From the NCBI RefSeq assembly GCF_009856525.1, contig NZ_CP047224.1, positions 434,001 through 498,000 of the forward strand: a DNA stretch of 64,000 bases. The letters run 5' to 3'. A program made the translations under genes and the position numbers. Source of the DNA: Neorickettsia findlayensis. GTDB lineage: Bacteria; Pseudomonadota; Alphaproteobacteria; Rickettsiales; Anaplasmataceae. Below the pieces are notes generated by a model. It worked only from the letters and a program-made list of their open reading frames with translations. It was not told the DNA's origin and did not search any database. Below, piece after piece: positions 37,380-46,638 of the stretch. Position 1 is the stretch's first letter. Every line of letters starts with the position of its first letter.

Positions 37380-38045
37380 TCAATCCGTTACACGAGTTGC
37401 ACCTTCGGTTTTGTCTTGATAACTTGTGTGACTATAAGCGTCTTTTCTAAAAATTTCAGCACTCTTCGATACAACAACGGTTCCAGCAAAAATATCATGC
37501 CAGGTTCTACTTTTTCTATCAAAAAGGCTCCAGAATATGCCAAGGAAAAAAATAAGCAAAGAAAAAGGCAATATAATTAATCTCTTTATACACGCAGAGA
37601 CCGAGGGCTTTTCCAAGGTCTCGTCATCAAGAAGCCTTAACCTTAAAATCCATTTGCCTGGCGTACAGCCAAATCTGTGCCAACATATAACAAAGAGTGT
37701 TGCTAAAAGTATCAGCTGAAACACTTGTACTACTAGAACACTCTTATAGAACCCTATAGTAAGAGCCTTTTCCGCCTGACTTATAGGAAGACCAAATCTG
37801 TATCTCTCAAGAACTTCGACTGGAAACTGCAAATCCACTAAGAAAGAAAGTAAGTACCCACTAACCTTCAATATCAGAACACAAAAAAGAAGATCCGTAA
37901 TGGTACTGACGGAGCGTTTAAATTGACTAGCGTAAATGACTCCACGGCTATCGGTCTTGTTTTTGTGAGGAAAAGAAAAAAGCCTATGAGGAAAATCAAA
38001 TATTGATTTTATAACACCAGGAAATAATGAAAAAAGCTTATTCAT
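37380..38045 (-). CDS. RDD family integral membrane protein
   Basis: A 221-residue protein with three or four membrane helices (about residues 45-68, 98-120, 155-178) and the RDD family signature: the basic start FKRSVSTITDLLFC, the middle CWHRFGCTPGKWILRLRLL (the G-x-T-xGK-x-L block), and the end SRTWHDIFAGTVVV. Family roles are poorly defined; some members move solutes or ions. It sits between a methyltransferase gene (6 bp upstream) and the antiporter-like gene (69 bp downstream), in the operon ending with ffh. Confidence 0.8.
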   Translation of the reverse strand: MNKLFSLFPGVIKSIFDFPHRLFSFPHKNKTDSRGVIYASQFKRSVSTITDLLFCVLILKVSGYLLSFLVDLQFPVEVLERYRFGLPISQAEKALTIGFYKSVLVVQVFQLILLATLFVICWHRFGCTPGKWILRLRLLDDETLEKPSVSACIKRLIILPFSLLIFFLGIFWSLFDRKSRTWHDIFAGTVVVSKSAEIFRKDAYSHTSYQDKTEGATRVTD

Positions 38046-38051
38046 AAGAGC

Positions 38052-39116
38052 TTAAGAAGTAGCACAATCACCCTTGACATAGAAAGCCATGATTCCGCTG
38101 CACGCACTTTTGAAAGTACACTTTCTGACTATGCAATTTTTCAGAGCAAGATCTTCACCTAGATTTTTCACATAGTCGTAAGAATAATAAAACAGAGATT
38201 TATTAACATCAAAGACATAGTCATGGACCTTTTGCTGTTTCGCTGCACGGACCAAAAGTGCCAGAACACCTCCATCTTTCAAGATAGTGATACAACTCGG
38301 TATAACATCCGATAAGTCACCAAGATAAGAAAAAGAATCAGCCGCAATCACAAGGTCATACTTATTCTCTTGAGAAAGAAGAAATGACCTTATGTCCTCA
38401 CATACAACTGAATCAAAAACCGGCTTTCCATCAACTAAACATCGTTTCGCGATTTCTAACATGTTTTCTGAGATATCAACACCTGTCGCTTCTCCTACCA
38501 CGCCATTCAATTTTAGAAAATGTGTGCAAACACCTGTTCCACAACCAAGATCTAGAATTGAAAGCTCAGCAGAAGTGAGCCTAGCCCCGATAATCGCTCT
38601 TAACCCTTCAAAAACAAGCTTATGTCCAATATACCTTCTACCTATAAGGAACCTTTCAACATATTCCTGTGCCAAGTGTTCATATCTTTCTTTGACGATA
38701 AAATTCGGGATCCTAGCTATTTTTTGACCATTAAGAAAATTCAAGAAGAACTTCACTTCCTCATATTCTCTTCCTTGCGAGATAATGGCATCAAATATAG
38801 CCCTGGCTTTCTTTGTTTCTCCGGAGAGCAAAAAGCATCTAGCTAGATTATATGGAATCAATGGTTTATTCCGGTACAAACCATTAAGCATCTTAAAACG
38901 AAACTTGGCATCACTAATATTACCTCTGTAGAAATGATAAAGACCTAAAGAGACATTATTCTTATAAAACTCCCTGAAATTGGAAGAAGAGTGAAAGTTA
39001 TCTTTGATGACTTCATAGACCTTCTCTTTCTCTCCAAAGAGAGCACAAAACCGTGCGAATAAATCAGAAATCTCCTGGTAGATCCGGGACAGGAAGAGAA
39101 GAAACGAATTAAACAC
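38052..39116 (-). CDS. SAM-dependent methyltransferase with TPR-like N-terminus
   Basis: A 354-residue protein starting with GTG. The class I methyltransferase core is about residues 185-340: LDLGCGTGVCTHFL (motif I, about 190), ATGVDISENMLEIAKRC and LVIAADSFSYLGD. The first half has helical repeats reading like tetratricopeptide units (LGLYHFYRGNISDAKFRF, IPYNLARCFLLSGETKKA). Substrate unknown; such proteins modify small molecules or proteins. It begins the operon methyltransferase-RDD-antiporter-like-ffh on the minus strand. No signal peptide, so cytoplasmic. Confidence 0.75.
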   Translation of the reverse strand: MFNSFLLFLSRIYQEISDLFARFCALFGEKEKVYEVIKDNFHSSSNFREFYKNNVSLGLYHFYRGNISDAKFRFKMLNGLYRNKPLIPYNLARCFLLSGETKKARAIFDAIISQGREYEEVKFFLNFLNGQKIARIPNFIVKERYEHLAQEYVERFLIGRRYIGHKLVFEGLRAIIGARLTSAELSILDLGCGTGVCTHFLKLNGVVGEATGVDISENMLEIAKRCLVDGKPVFDSVVCEDIRSFLLSQENKYDLVIAADSFSYLGDLSDVIPSCITILKDGGVLALLVRAAKQQKVHDYVFDVNKSLFYYSYDYVKNLGEDLALKNCIVRKCTFKSACSGIMAFYVKGDCATS

Positions 39117-39238
39117 CGAACCAAATATTCAAAGAAGCTAAACTAAAAATACAGGAAAAACACTTCTCCACAAGGGCTATTAATGCAAGCAAGACTTAAC
39201 TATTAGTTTACCAGAGAAATTTCCTACATACATTCTAT

Positions 39239-40219
39239 TCACACATAACTGATTAGATCATCCAATATGTCTCTTACCGGACGTTCGCCTTTGACTAATC
39301 CTACAACCTCACCTGCCATCACTGAGCCACGTTCCGTATCACCTTCTATTACAGCCCTGCGCAGACTTCCAGCCCAAAATTTTTCTATGGCAAGCTGCGC
39401 TTCTTCCTTAGAAATATGACCAGAATCAAGCTGCCTAATTATTTCTCTTTGAAAAACTTTAAATTCTTCAGTCGCATCGTTCTTGAGCAGACGAACTGGA
39501 ATAACGGCAAGCCTAGGATCAAGCTGTTCTGAAACAACCGCATCATGAGAAGATGCTGCTACACACTTTGCTTTAAATCTTGGGTGCGCAATGGATTCTT
39601 TTGCACAGGCGAAAAGTGTCCCAACCTGACAACCAGCAGCTCCCATCTCTAGGTAACTTTTTACAATAGCTCCAGTACCTATTCCCCCGGCAACAAAAAT
39701 GGGAATGTCGCGAATCTCCGGCAAAATTTCCTGAGCAAGCACAGATGTACTCACCCTAGTAATATGGCCCCCAGCCTCTCTACCCTCTATTATCAGCGCA
39801 CTTGCACCGATTCTACACATTTTTTTCGCAATCGAGAGGGAAGGTGCAAATGCAATAACCTTAATCCCATGATTTAAAACAAGGCTTAAAATCTGTTTCG
39901 AGGGAATACCGCCCGCTAAGATCACATGTGTAACACCAGAATGAATGCACACATCAATAAGCCCAGGCAACTGAGGATGCATTAAAACGATGTTCACACC
40001 GAAAGGATTAGAACCAACAAGTTCCTTTGTAAGAGATATTTCTCGTTCCAGCTGATCTGGAGACATCGCAGAGCAAGCTAGCACACCAAAAGCACCAGCA
40101 TTGGAAATAGAAGAAACCAAGCGGTGCTCAGAAATCCAACTCATCGCCCCTCCCATAATGGAATAGCTAGTACCAAGAAATTCCTTACCACGGTTCCAGC
40201 AGTCTATAAGGGAAAACAT
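39239..40219 (-). CDS. Nitronate monooxygenase / FabK-family FMN oxidoreductase
   Basis: A 326-residue TIM-barrel flavoenzyme of the 2-nitropropane dioxygenase family. Typical stretches are MGGAMSWISEHRLVSSISNAG at the start, IIEGREAGGHI with the active-site histidine, and the FMN phosphate site AGGIGTGAIVKSYLEMGAAGCQVGT. Members either oxidise nitronates or act as enoyl-ACP reductase II (FabK) in fatty-acid synthesis. I cannot choose between these from sequence by eye. It stands alone and is divergent from ftsY. Confidence 0.8.
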   Translation of the reverse strand: MFSLIDCWNRGKEFLGTSYSIMGGAMSWISEHRLVSSISNAGAFGVLACSAMSPDQLEREISLTKELVGSNPFGVNIVLMHPQLPGLIDVCIHSGVTHVILAGGIPSKQILSLVLNHGIKVIAFAPSLSIAKKMCRIGASALIIEGREAGGHITRVSTSVLAQEILPEIRDIPIFVAGGIGTGAIVKSYLEMGAAGCQVGTLFACAKESIAHPRFKAKCVAASSHDAVVSEQLDPRLAVIPVRLLKNDATEEFKVFQREIIRQLDSGHISKEEAQLAIEKFWAGSLRRAVIEGDTERGSVMAGEVVGLVKGERPVRDILDDLISYV

Positions 40220-40406
40220 AAACCGAATTTCTGTCTCTATGTGCGAAGATTCTCCTATAACACCTTAGGTATTGCAATACCAACAAAACACACTTCACTG
40301 ACTACTTGAATAGGAGCTGCTGTTTCTGAATCTCGGAAAAAAATATCCTTATGCAGAAGTTTCTATGCTAGAGTGAAGTTTCATAAAGTCAATTAGATTT
40401 ATAACC

Positions 40407-41336
40407 GTGTTCAAGAGTGTCTTTTCATCAATCAGAAACTCAATCACAAAGAGTAGAGATTACTTATCCAGTGGAATTGATAATATTTTTACAAAAGAGA
40501 AAATAACTGAATCCACAATTGAAGAGTTGGAAGAATTACTTCTTTCCGCTGATATTGGTCCTACTGTGACAGAGAGAATCATTAAAGCAGTCAAAAAAAT
40601 TAAGGTAAGAGATGGCGAGTCACTTGAACAAGTGAAAAGAATTACACACGAACAAATAAAAAAAGTACTCGACCCCACCTCAAAAAAATTAACTTTCCCA
40701 CAGATTGGACCACAAGTAATCGTATTTTGTGGAGTGAATGGTAATGGTAAGACGACCACTATAGGAAAATTGGCATATAAATTTATCAAAGAGAATAAAA
40801 CGGTCATGATTGCTGCATGCGATCTTTTCAGAGCAGCCGCAATAGAACAACTGCGTTTCTGGGCGGAGCGAGCATCTGCAACGTTTTTCTCAAGTGAGAC
40901 AAGTAAAAATGCCTCTAGTACTGCTTATAAAGCCTTAGAAAAAGCTCTAGAAGATAAAGTTGATGTGCTCATAATAGATACTTCCGGCAGGTTGCACACA
41001 CAGAATGACCTCATGGAAGAGCTCAAAAAGATATGCAGGGTACTTTCGAAGCTTGTGCCCTCAGCACCTAATGAGGTCATATTAGCTTTGGACGCTAGTA
41101 CTGGGCAAAATGCTCTCAATCAAGTACAAGTTTTTAAAGATGCCGTCAATCTCACTGGATTGGTTGTGACAAAGCTAGACGGAACGTCAAAAGGAGGAGT
41201 GATCGTGGCTATAGCCGAGAAGTATCCTAATCTTGGTATATACTTTATTGGAACAGGAGAAAAAATAACCGATCTGGAAGAATTCTCTCCTTCAGAGTTT
41301 GTAGATGCTTTGCTTGAAGTAAAAGCTGCGTCTTGA
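40407..41336 (+). CDS. ftsY: SRP receptor FtsY
   Basis: A 309-residue SRP GTPase that docks ribosome-Ffh complexes at the membrane. The N domain helices (residues 1-95) are followed by the G domain: GVNGNGKTTTIGKLAY, DLFRAAAIEQL, DTSGRLHTQNDLMEEL, and VTKLDGTSKGG. It starts with GTG, and lacks the long acidic A domain of E. coli FtsY, as is usual in alphaproteobacterial parasites. Ffh is 4.5 kb away on the other strand. It converges with rlmE, with about 120 bp between. Confidence 0.94.
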   Translation: MFKSVFSSIRNSITKSRDYLSSGIDNIFTKEKITESTIEELEELLLSADIGPTVTERIIKAVKKIKVRDGESLEQVKRITHEQIKKVLDPTSKKLTFPQIGPQVIVFCGVNGNGKTTTIGKLAYKFIKENKTVMIAACDLFRAAAIEQLRFWAERASATFFSSETSKNASSTAYKALEKALEDKVDVLIIDTSGRLHTQNDLMEELKKICRVLSKLVPSAPNEVILALDASTGQNALNQVQVFKDAVNLTGLVVTKLDGTSKGGVIVAIAEKYPNLGIYFIGTGEKITDLEEFSPSEFVDALLEVKAAS

Positions 41337-41459
41337 AAAAATTTGTTACCACAAATCGGGATTTCAAAAAGAATCTATAGATTTTCGTAGCCCACAATCG
41401 AATAGTAGGAGTCCCATTTTATCCATCAAAAAAGAAATTTCACCCTATATAGAAACAGG

Positions 41460-42101
41460 CTAAGTAAGCTTACTAAGTAAAATAAGATATATTTCACGAG
41501 AAGCCTTTCTACTGGCATCCGGTTTAAAATACTCTACTTTTTTAAACTCTTTCTTTAGTAAATTAACAAATCTATATTCGTCTTCACTACCTCTAAGAAT
41601 CTTGATTACTACTGCACCAAACTTCTTCAAACTGCTTTTCGCATACTGAAGAACTAGCTCAGCCAATCTTATGGATGAAATACTATCTGTAGCCCTACTT
41701 CCAGAAGCACTTGGCGCAAGATCCGAAACAATAACATCTAACTCAACACCACCAATGTATTCATACAACTCTTTACGCTGCAACTCTATATCCAATTTTA
41801 CGACCTCAACCCCAGGAATAGATTCCATATCAGCTAAATCAACTGCAATTACACGACCGGTACCATTCAAAGTATTTGCGATTACTTGGCTCCAACCACC
41901 AGGTGCACTTCCGAGATCAAGCACAACTGAACCTTCTCGAATGAGATTAAACTTCTTATTTATCTCAAGAAGTTTATACGCCGCTCTCGACCTATATTGC
42001 TCAACTTTTGCCTTTTTCACAAAAGGATCATTAACGTGCCTATAAAGCCATCGACTTGAAGAAGCAGTGCGTCTACTTACACGACGAAGTTTGTTTTTCA
42101 C
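41460..42101 (-). CDS. rlmE: 23S rRNA 2'-O-methyltransferase RlmE (FtsJ/RrmJ)
   Basis: A 213-residue SAM-dependent enzyme that methylates U2552 of 23S rRNA in the late 50S subunit. The K-D-K-E catalytic set is visible: SRAAYKLLEI, VSDLAPSASG, AVVIKILRG and SREIYLI; the SAM motif is VLDLGSAPGGWSQV. The start overlaps tmk by 29 bases, so both probably share an mRNA with coupled translation. The length is typical. A shorter start inside is possible but would cut the basic N-terminal part. Confidence 0.93.
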   Translation of the reverse strand: MKNKLRRVSRRTASSSRWLYRHVNDPFVKKAKVEQYRSRAAYKLLEINKKFNLIREGSVVLDLGSAPGGWSQVIANTLNGTGRVIAVDLADMESIPGVEVVKLDIELQRKELYEYIGGVELDVIVSDLAPSASGSRATDSISSIRLAELVLQYAKSSLKKFGAVVIKILRGSEDEYRFVNLLKKEFKKVEYFKPDASRKASREIYLILLSKLT

Positions 42102-42672
42102 CTATTTTGCCTTGCACTATCTTAATAATCTCATTACTCGTACGACCTACTCCCATGCGTTTAATAGTATGAACATTCGAATACGTACGCGCAATCTTCT
42201 CGTATCCCATACATACATCTAAAAGGCACTCTTCGGACATACTTTCAAAATTATCACGACCTAGTTTTTTACGGCCCGATCCAAAAAGAAGAAGCGTTAA
42301 ATCAGGTTCAACTAGACAGCCGGAAAGCCTGTGTAAATTTAAAATTGTCTGCAGGTCAATTTTCTCCCCATATCCTTGATATGCTAAAGTCGAATAAATG
42401 AACCTGTCGCAAATGACAATCTTACCTTCTTTCAGCGCTGGCAGTATCACTTTATTGCAATGATCAACACGTGCGCTGACTATAAGTAACAACCGCGACA
42501 TAGTCTCCATAAGATCATGGAGTATCATGGGCCTCAAACTTTCGGCAAAGGGAGTACCACCAGGTTCCCGGGTTACAACACAAGCATAACCATTCTTCGT
42601 AAGAAACTTACTTAGAAGTTTCACTTGTGTACTCTTACCAGACCCGTCAATCCCTTCTAATACTATAAACAC
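42073..42672 (-). CDS. tmk: Thymidylate kinase
   Basis: A 199-residue kinase that converts dTMP to dTDP with ATP. The P-loop EGIDGSGKSTQ (residues 6-16) and DRFIYSTLAYQGYG are clear, as is TREPGGTPFAESLR for substrate binding. It begins the pair tmk-rlmE. The LID region carries basic residues (GSGRKKLGRDNFE). Length as usual. The gap upstream (42673-42877) holds only a 38-codon plus-strand frame that is probably chance. Confidence 0.93.
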   Translation of the reverse strand: MFIVLEGIDGSGKSTQVKLLSKFLTKNGYACVVTREPGGTPFAESLRPMILHDLMETMSRLLLIVSARVDHCNKVILPALKEGKIVICDRFIYSTLAYQGYGEKIDLQTILNLHRLSGCLVEPDLTLLLFGSGRKKLGRDNFESMSEECLLDVCMGYEKIARTYSNVHTIKRMGVGRTSNEIIKIVQGKIGEKQTSSCK

Positions 42673-42877
42673 ACCACTAGTATAAATTCACATGAGAAAA
42701 ACAAATCTTCTTGAGCACATATTTCTAGAAGGTAATACTTTTGCATACCACATCCAAAGTCTTGGTGCAGCTAAGAAACCCTACCTTTCCCAAGAAAACG
42801 GAATATAGCTAAGTAACCAAACAAATCCTTCCAAGGAAAAAGCTCAAGTAAAACTTGAACCACTGTTGGAAACACAA

Positions 42878-44158
42878 CTAGACCTTGAGCAACAACCTCT
42901 CAGGATTTTCCAAACACTCTTTCACCCGAACAAGGAAGCTAACCGCCTCCCTACCATCAACTATACGATGATCGTAAGAAAGAGCAAGGTACATCATCGG
43001 CCTCACAACAATCGCACCATCAATAACAACAGGCCTTTCTTTTATCGCATGCATCCCAAGTATGCCAGATTGCGGAGGATTAATAATCGGCGTTGACATG
43101 AGCGAACCATAGATACCACCATTAGAAATCGTAAAAGTACCGCCCTGCATATCATCTGGCTCTATTTTGCCATCTCTGGCTTTTTTTCCGTATTCAAGTA
43201 TTTGTCTTTCAATTTCTGCGAACGAGAGATTCTGTGCATTTTTTATTACTGGCACGACGAGCCCATTCTTTGTGCCAACAGCAACCCCGATGTTATAATA
43301 ATCCTTATAAATTATTTCCTTTCCACGAATCTCAGCGTTAATTTCCGGAAAAGCCTCAAGCCCATAAATAACAGCCCGTACAAAAAACGACATAAAACCA
43401 AGTTTTAAGCCATGGACCTTCTCAAATAAGTCTTTATGACGCTTTCTTATTTGGATGACATTCTCCATGTCTACTTCATTAAAAGTCGTTAAAATTGCAG
43501 CTGTATTTTGCGATTCTTTCAACCTTGACGCGATTCTTTGTCTTAATTTAGACATCGGCACGGTCCTTTCGGGAAATTTAAGACCCATAGAACTACTAGC
43601 AACCGCAAGTTGCTCTGATTTCGAACCTTGTTTTTGGACTGGATCACCAGAAAACAGTCGACTTAGTACATCAACTTTCCTTATCCTATTATCTTTTCCC
43701 GTACCAACAATATCACTTGGAGATAACAACTTCTCTTCCATCAAAATCCGTGCAGATGGCGCATCCTGTCTGGTATACACCGGCTCAGAAGATTCTATTG
43801 ATGAAATATTCTTTCCTATTTCTACGCCCAATTCTACTCCACCTGCAATGGCAACAGACGGTGGAACAACACTACCACCATCAATCCCGGATAAAAGTGG
43901 GCTACCATCTTTGGGAACAATAACATTTTCATCAATCAACCCGAGCACATCGTCTACTTTTACTGCTTGACCTACCTCAACATTAATTTTGCTTAGGACT
44001 CCAGAAACAGGAGCAGATACCTCTACAGCGGCTTTGTCCGTTTCAAGCTCAAAAAGTAACTCGTCCTCTCTTACAGAGTCACCAACATTTTTAGTAATTT
44101 TCACAACGGATGCTTCCGCAATCGATTCACCCATTCTTGGGACGAGAACTTCTTTCAT
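42878..44158 (-). CDS. sucB: 2-oxoglutarate dehydrogenase E2, dihydrolipoyllysine succinyltransferase
   Basis: The 426-residue core subunit transfers the succinyl group to CoA in the TCA cycle. The lipoyl domain carries K42 in [11 protein letters not shown]. The E3-binding domain follows (about residues 132-165, [20 protein letters not shown]), and the catalytic domain ends with SYDHRIVDG (H397, D401). The motif [16 protein letters not shown] marks the succinyl- rather than acetyltransferase type. sucA is not adjacent. Together with glutamate dehydrogenase it supports growth on glutamate-derived 2-oxoglutarate. Confidence 0.93.
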   Translation of the reverse strand: MKEVLVPRMGESIAEASVVKITKNVGDSVREDELLFELETDKAAVEVSAPVSGVLSKINVEVGQAVKVDDVLGLIDENVIVPKDGSPLLSGIDGGSVVPPSVAIAGGVELGVEIGKNISSIESSEPVYTRQDAPSARILMEEKLLSPSDIVGTGKDNRIRKVDVLSRLFSGDPVQKQGSKSEQLAVASSSMGLKFPERTVPMSKLRQRIASRLKESQNTAAILTTFNEVDMENVIQIRKRHKDLFEKVHGLKLGFMSFFVRAVIYGLEAFPEINAEIRGKEIIYKDYYNIGVAVGTKNGLVVPVIKNAQNLSFAEIERQILEYGKKARDGKIEPDDMQGGTFTISNGGIYGSLMSTPIINPPQSGILGMHAIKERPVVIDGAIVVRPMMYLALSYDHRIVDGREAVSFLVRVKECLENPERLLLKV

Positions 44159-44294
44159 GGTTTAGTTAGTACAAATTTAAACGTCTATACCAGCACTCGT
44201 GTGCAATTATAAACCCACTCTAACTGAATGGACATAGCTTCTACTATTTTCGTTTTCATTTTCACATTACATAAGTGATGGAAGAAACAAAACC

Positions 44295-44336
44295 ATTACA
44301 TTTATAATGTTATCTGTTGAACATTATAAATGTAAT
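44295..44336. repeat. Perfect inverted repeat upstream of pmbA (17-bp arms)
   Basis: Arms ATTACATTTATAATGTT (44295-44311) and AACATTATAAATGTAAT (44320-44336) are exact complements around the 8-base loop ATCTGTTG. It lies in the 260-bp divergent gap between sucB and pmbA, about 80 bp before pmbA. It could be an operator or form a hairpin or cruciform. No run of T follows as needed for a good terminator of either gene, and both genes point away from it. Confidence 0.9.
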
Positions 44337-44418
44337 AAAACCCGCAAAACATTAGCATATGTAATAGTGACGCATTGAGAATTGTAGGCAAGATACTTAA
44401 GATCTCAAAAATAGCAAA

Positions 44419-45738
44419 ATGAAGGTCATGAATTGTATAGAACTCATATTAAGCGAAGCACAAAAACGAAACTGCCAAGCAGATTTGTTAGTAACTCAAA
44501 CCCAAAACACAACCGTAAATGCAAGAAACTTTGAGATAGAAAAATTAGAGGAATCCTCATTTTCGAGCGTTACGTTTAGACTAATAAAAGATAAGAAAAC
44601 AACTTCTGTAAGATGTGATCCTTCTGCAGACATACGACGATTAATTTTGCAAGCATACGATGCATTGGCACATATTCCAGAAGATGAATATGTTTCACTA
44701 CCAAAAAACGCAGCAGTGATCGATGATATCTATAGCACCCATACTAACTATAATTTTCCCGATAAATTAAAGGAGTTGGCAATCGAAACTGAGCAAATAG
44801 CTCACTCAAATGGGAAGCTAAAAACCACAGAGACCATTGAATTTGGGAAGAAAATCATAAAAAAGATAGTCGCAAATACAAATGGGTTTTTTGGAACTTT
44901 CGAAAATCAACTATTCTCTGCCGTAGTAAGCGTAGTTGCAGAAAATGAAGGCAACCTAAATTCAGGTTACTCATATATTACAAGCAACTCACTTCAGGAC
45001 CTCAGCCCGACGGACTTAGCAGCTGAAGCAGAAAAAAGAGCTATAGAAGGTCTAAGACCACGAAAAGTACCGACATGCAAACGAGAAGTCATATTTGATG
45101 CAAGGTGCGCTTCGAGTTTCCTCGACAATTTTAACAGCTTCCTCAGTGGCAAGTCCGTTATCCAATCAGCAACTTTCTTAAAAGGAGATATAGGTAAGGA
45201 AATACTTCCACGCAGTATAAGCATATTGAATAACCCAGAAGGTGCAACATGTAAAATCGAGACAGCAGCCTTTGATGATGAGGGAAACTGCACGACTAAG
45301 CGTCTTCCATTAATAGAAAGAGGTATATTGAAAAACTGGATACTCGATCAGTACAACGCCAACAAGCTCGGCTTGAAAGCAAACGGTTTTGCGAAACGCA
45401 CCTTGAGCGGAAGTATCTTTCCTTCAACAACAAACATCTACTTAGAAAGTAGTGATACATATTCTGAAAAGGAGCTTATAAGTAAGATCAAAGAAGGATT
45501 ATACGTAACAAGTTTATTTAGCTGTGGGGTCAACCCAATAACTGGCGACTATAGCCAAGGAGTTCAAGGGCTATGGATTGAAAATGGTGAACTTTCCTTT
45601 CCTGTGAGCGAGATTACCATTGCTGGGCAACTAAAAGATATTTTTAAAGAAATTATCGCGGCTGATAATATAAAGTTTTGTGGTAGAGCAAATTCACCTT
45701 CACTGTATCTTGGGTGTATGTCTATCAGTGGAACATGA
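44419..45738 (+). CDS. pmbA: PmbA/TldE metalloprotease-complex subunit
   Basis: A 439-residue protein of the TldD/PmbA (TldE) family. TldD and TldE form a complex that cleaves peptides such as microcin B17 or antitoxin CcdA; TldE has no zinc site of its own, which fits the absence of an HExxxH motif here. Family blocks visible are NARNFEIEKLEESSF near the start, LIERGILKNWILDQYNANKLG, SCGVNPITGDYSQGVQGLWIENGE, and FCGRANSPSLYLG at the end. tldD is not in the window. It is flanked on both sides by long palindromes. A second ATG at 44428 is an alternative start. Confidence 0.9.
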   Translation: MKVMNCIELILSEAQKRNCQADLLVTQTQNTTVNARNFEIEKLEESSFSSVTFRLIKDKKTTSVRCDPSADIRRLILQAYDALAHIPEDEYVSLPKNAAVIDDIYSTHTNYNFPDKLKELAIETEQIAHSNGKLKTTETIEFGKKIIKKIVANTNGFFGTFENQLFSAVVSVVAENEGNLNSGYSYITSNSLQDLSPTDLAAEAEKRAIEGLRPRKVPTCKREVIFDARCASSFLDNFNSFLSGKSVIQSATFLKGDIGKEILPRSISILNNPEGATCKIETAAFDDEGNCTTKRLPLIERGILKNWILDQYNANKLGLKANGFAKRTLSGSIFPSTTNIYLESSDTYSEKELISKIKEGLYVTSLFSCGVNPITGDYSQGVQGLWIENGELSFPVSEITIAGQLKDIFKEIIAADNIKFCGRANSPSLYLGCMSISGT

Positions 45739-45751
45739 AATAAAAGCATCT

Positions 45752-45824
45752 CCTACTTTAAAATAGGCCCTTTAAAAACCTACTTTAAAGTAGGTTTTTA
45801 AAACCCCATTTGAAATGGGGTTTT
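45752..45824. repeat. Series of three adjoining palindromes downstream of pmbA
   Basis: CCTACTTTAAAATAGG (45752-45767, one mismatch), CCTACTTTAAAGTAGG (45779-45794, inside the 32-bp perfect palindrome 45771-45802), and CCCCATTTGAAATGGGG within AAAACCCCATTT-G-AAATGGGGTTTT (45800-45824). The first two are near-identical copies 27 bp apart. The hairpin plus T-run form of the last two could terminate pmbA transcription, but three in a row with palindromic centres also suits protein-binding sites. A similar 16-mer occurs at 54568-54583. Confidence 0.85.
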
Positions 45825-45893
45825 ATCTTTACTTTGTAATTGAAACTATTCGATATCACAATGTTTGCAAAGCTCGATCTCCAAAGGATATTT

Positions 45894-45930
45894 ATCTTTA
45901 CAATTAAAGTATTACTTTAATTGTAAAGAT
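45894..45930. repeat. Perfect inverted repeat with 18-bp arms
   Basis: ATCTTTACAATTAAAGTA (45894-45911) and TACTTTAATTGTAAAGAT (45913-45930) are exact complements separated by one base. It is 150 bp before the Sco1-type gene. The stem is AT-rich and no T tract follows, so a terminator is unlikely; an operator for a dimeric regulator or a decayed mobile palindromic element is possible. Confidence 0.9.
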
Positions 45931-46077
45931 TCACGCAATAATACTCTAATGTATTACTTTAATATACTCAAATAAAGCCCCTTTTCACCTGCATCATCAA
46001 TACTGCTAATATTCTTTTACTTTTAGAAAAATCTCAGCTATAAAGGAAATAATCTATATACGTATGACAATAAAAAG

Positions 46078-46638
46078 ATGAGCAGTAAAATCGACTTTAT
46101 TTTCAAATTGCTGAGCTTTACCTTGCTTATTGGAACCTCATATCAAGCAGAAGCCTTCACAAAAGAAATTACGACCTCACAAATAGAAATAGGTGGAACC
46201 TTCAAACTAACTGACCAGAATGGCCATCAAGTCAGGAATGATATACTAAAAGGAAAATATACCCTCGTACTTTTTGGCTTTAGTAGATGCCCACATATTT
46301 GTCCTGGACAATTAGCTCTACTGGAAAAAACGCTTGATGCGTTCCCAAAACTTCAAGCACTTTTTATTACTCTAGATCCCACAAACGATACAGTGGAAGT
46401 GCTAAACAAATTCAGTCAGTCGTTTCATAAGCGAATACTCATGCTTACAGGCACAAGTGATATGATAGAAAAAGTTGTCAATGACTACAAAGTTTATGTG
46501 GCAGCAGATGAAGATCCTGAAAAATTTAATCATTCAGCCCTCATCTATCTCATGGGATTAGATGGTCGTTATATCAGTCATATATCACCTCGTAGCGAGG
46601 ATGAACTACTCGCATTTGTGGGTCACTATACGAAATGA
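46078..46638 (+). CDS. Sco1/SenC-type copper chaperone
   Basis: A 186-residue thioredoxin-fold protein with an N-terminal signal or membrane anchor (about residues 7-23). The copper ligands are C71 and C75 in SRCPHICPGQ and H152 in FNHSALIYL. Sco proteins insert copper into the CuA site of cytochrome c oxidase in the periplasm. The rest fits the family: TFKLTDQNGHQV and FITLDPTNDTVEVL. A respiratory role agrees with the other electron-transport genes in the window. The gene stands alone on the plus strand, 170 bp before tRNA-Pro. Confidence 0.9.
   Translation: MSSKIDFIFKLLSFTLLIGTSYQAEAFTKEITTSQIEIGGTFKLTDQNGHQVRNDILKGKYTLVLFGFSRCPHICPGQLALLEKTLDAFPKLQALFITLDPTNDTVEVLNKFSQSFHKRILMLTGTSDMIEKVVNDYKVYVAADEDPEKFNHSALIYLMGLDGRYISHISPRSEDELLAFVGHYTK

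Larger units (their letters stand above)
45739..46077. other. 339-bp palindrome-rich gap between pmbA and the Sco1 gene
   Basis: No coding frame is supported. The gap contains, in order, a near-palindrome (45752-45767), a 32-bp perfect palindrome (45771-45802), an inverted repeat with 12-base arms (45800-45824), one with 18-base arms (45894-45930) and a weaker one (TAATAC/GTATTA, 45939-45956). Each is listed or discussed separately. AT-rich sequence without recognisable promoter elements fills the rest. Confidence 0.8.

Noticed and set aside
42692-42808. 38-codon plus-strand frame between tmk and sucB
   Set aside because: No domain, no ribosome-binding site, and short enough to be random.
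44270-46080. Idea that pmbA with its flanking palindromes is a mobile element
   Set aside because: The left and right palindromes have different sequences, no target-site duplication or transposase is visible, and pmbA is a common housekeeping gene.
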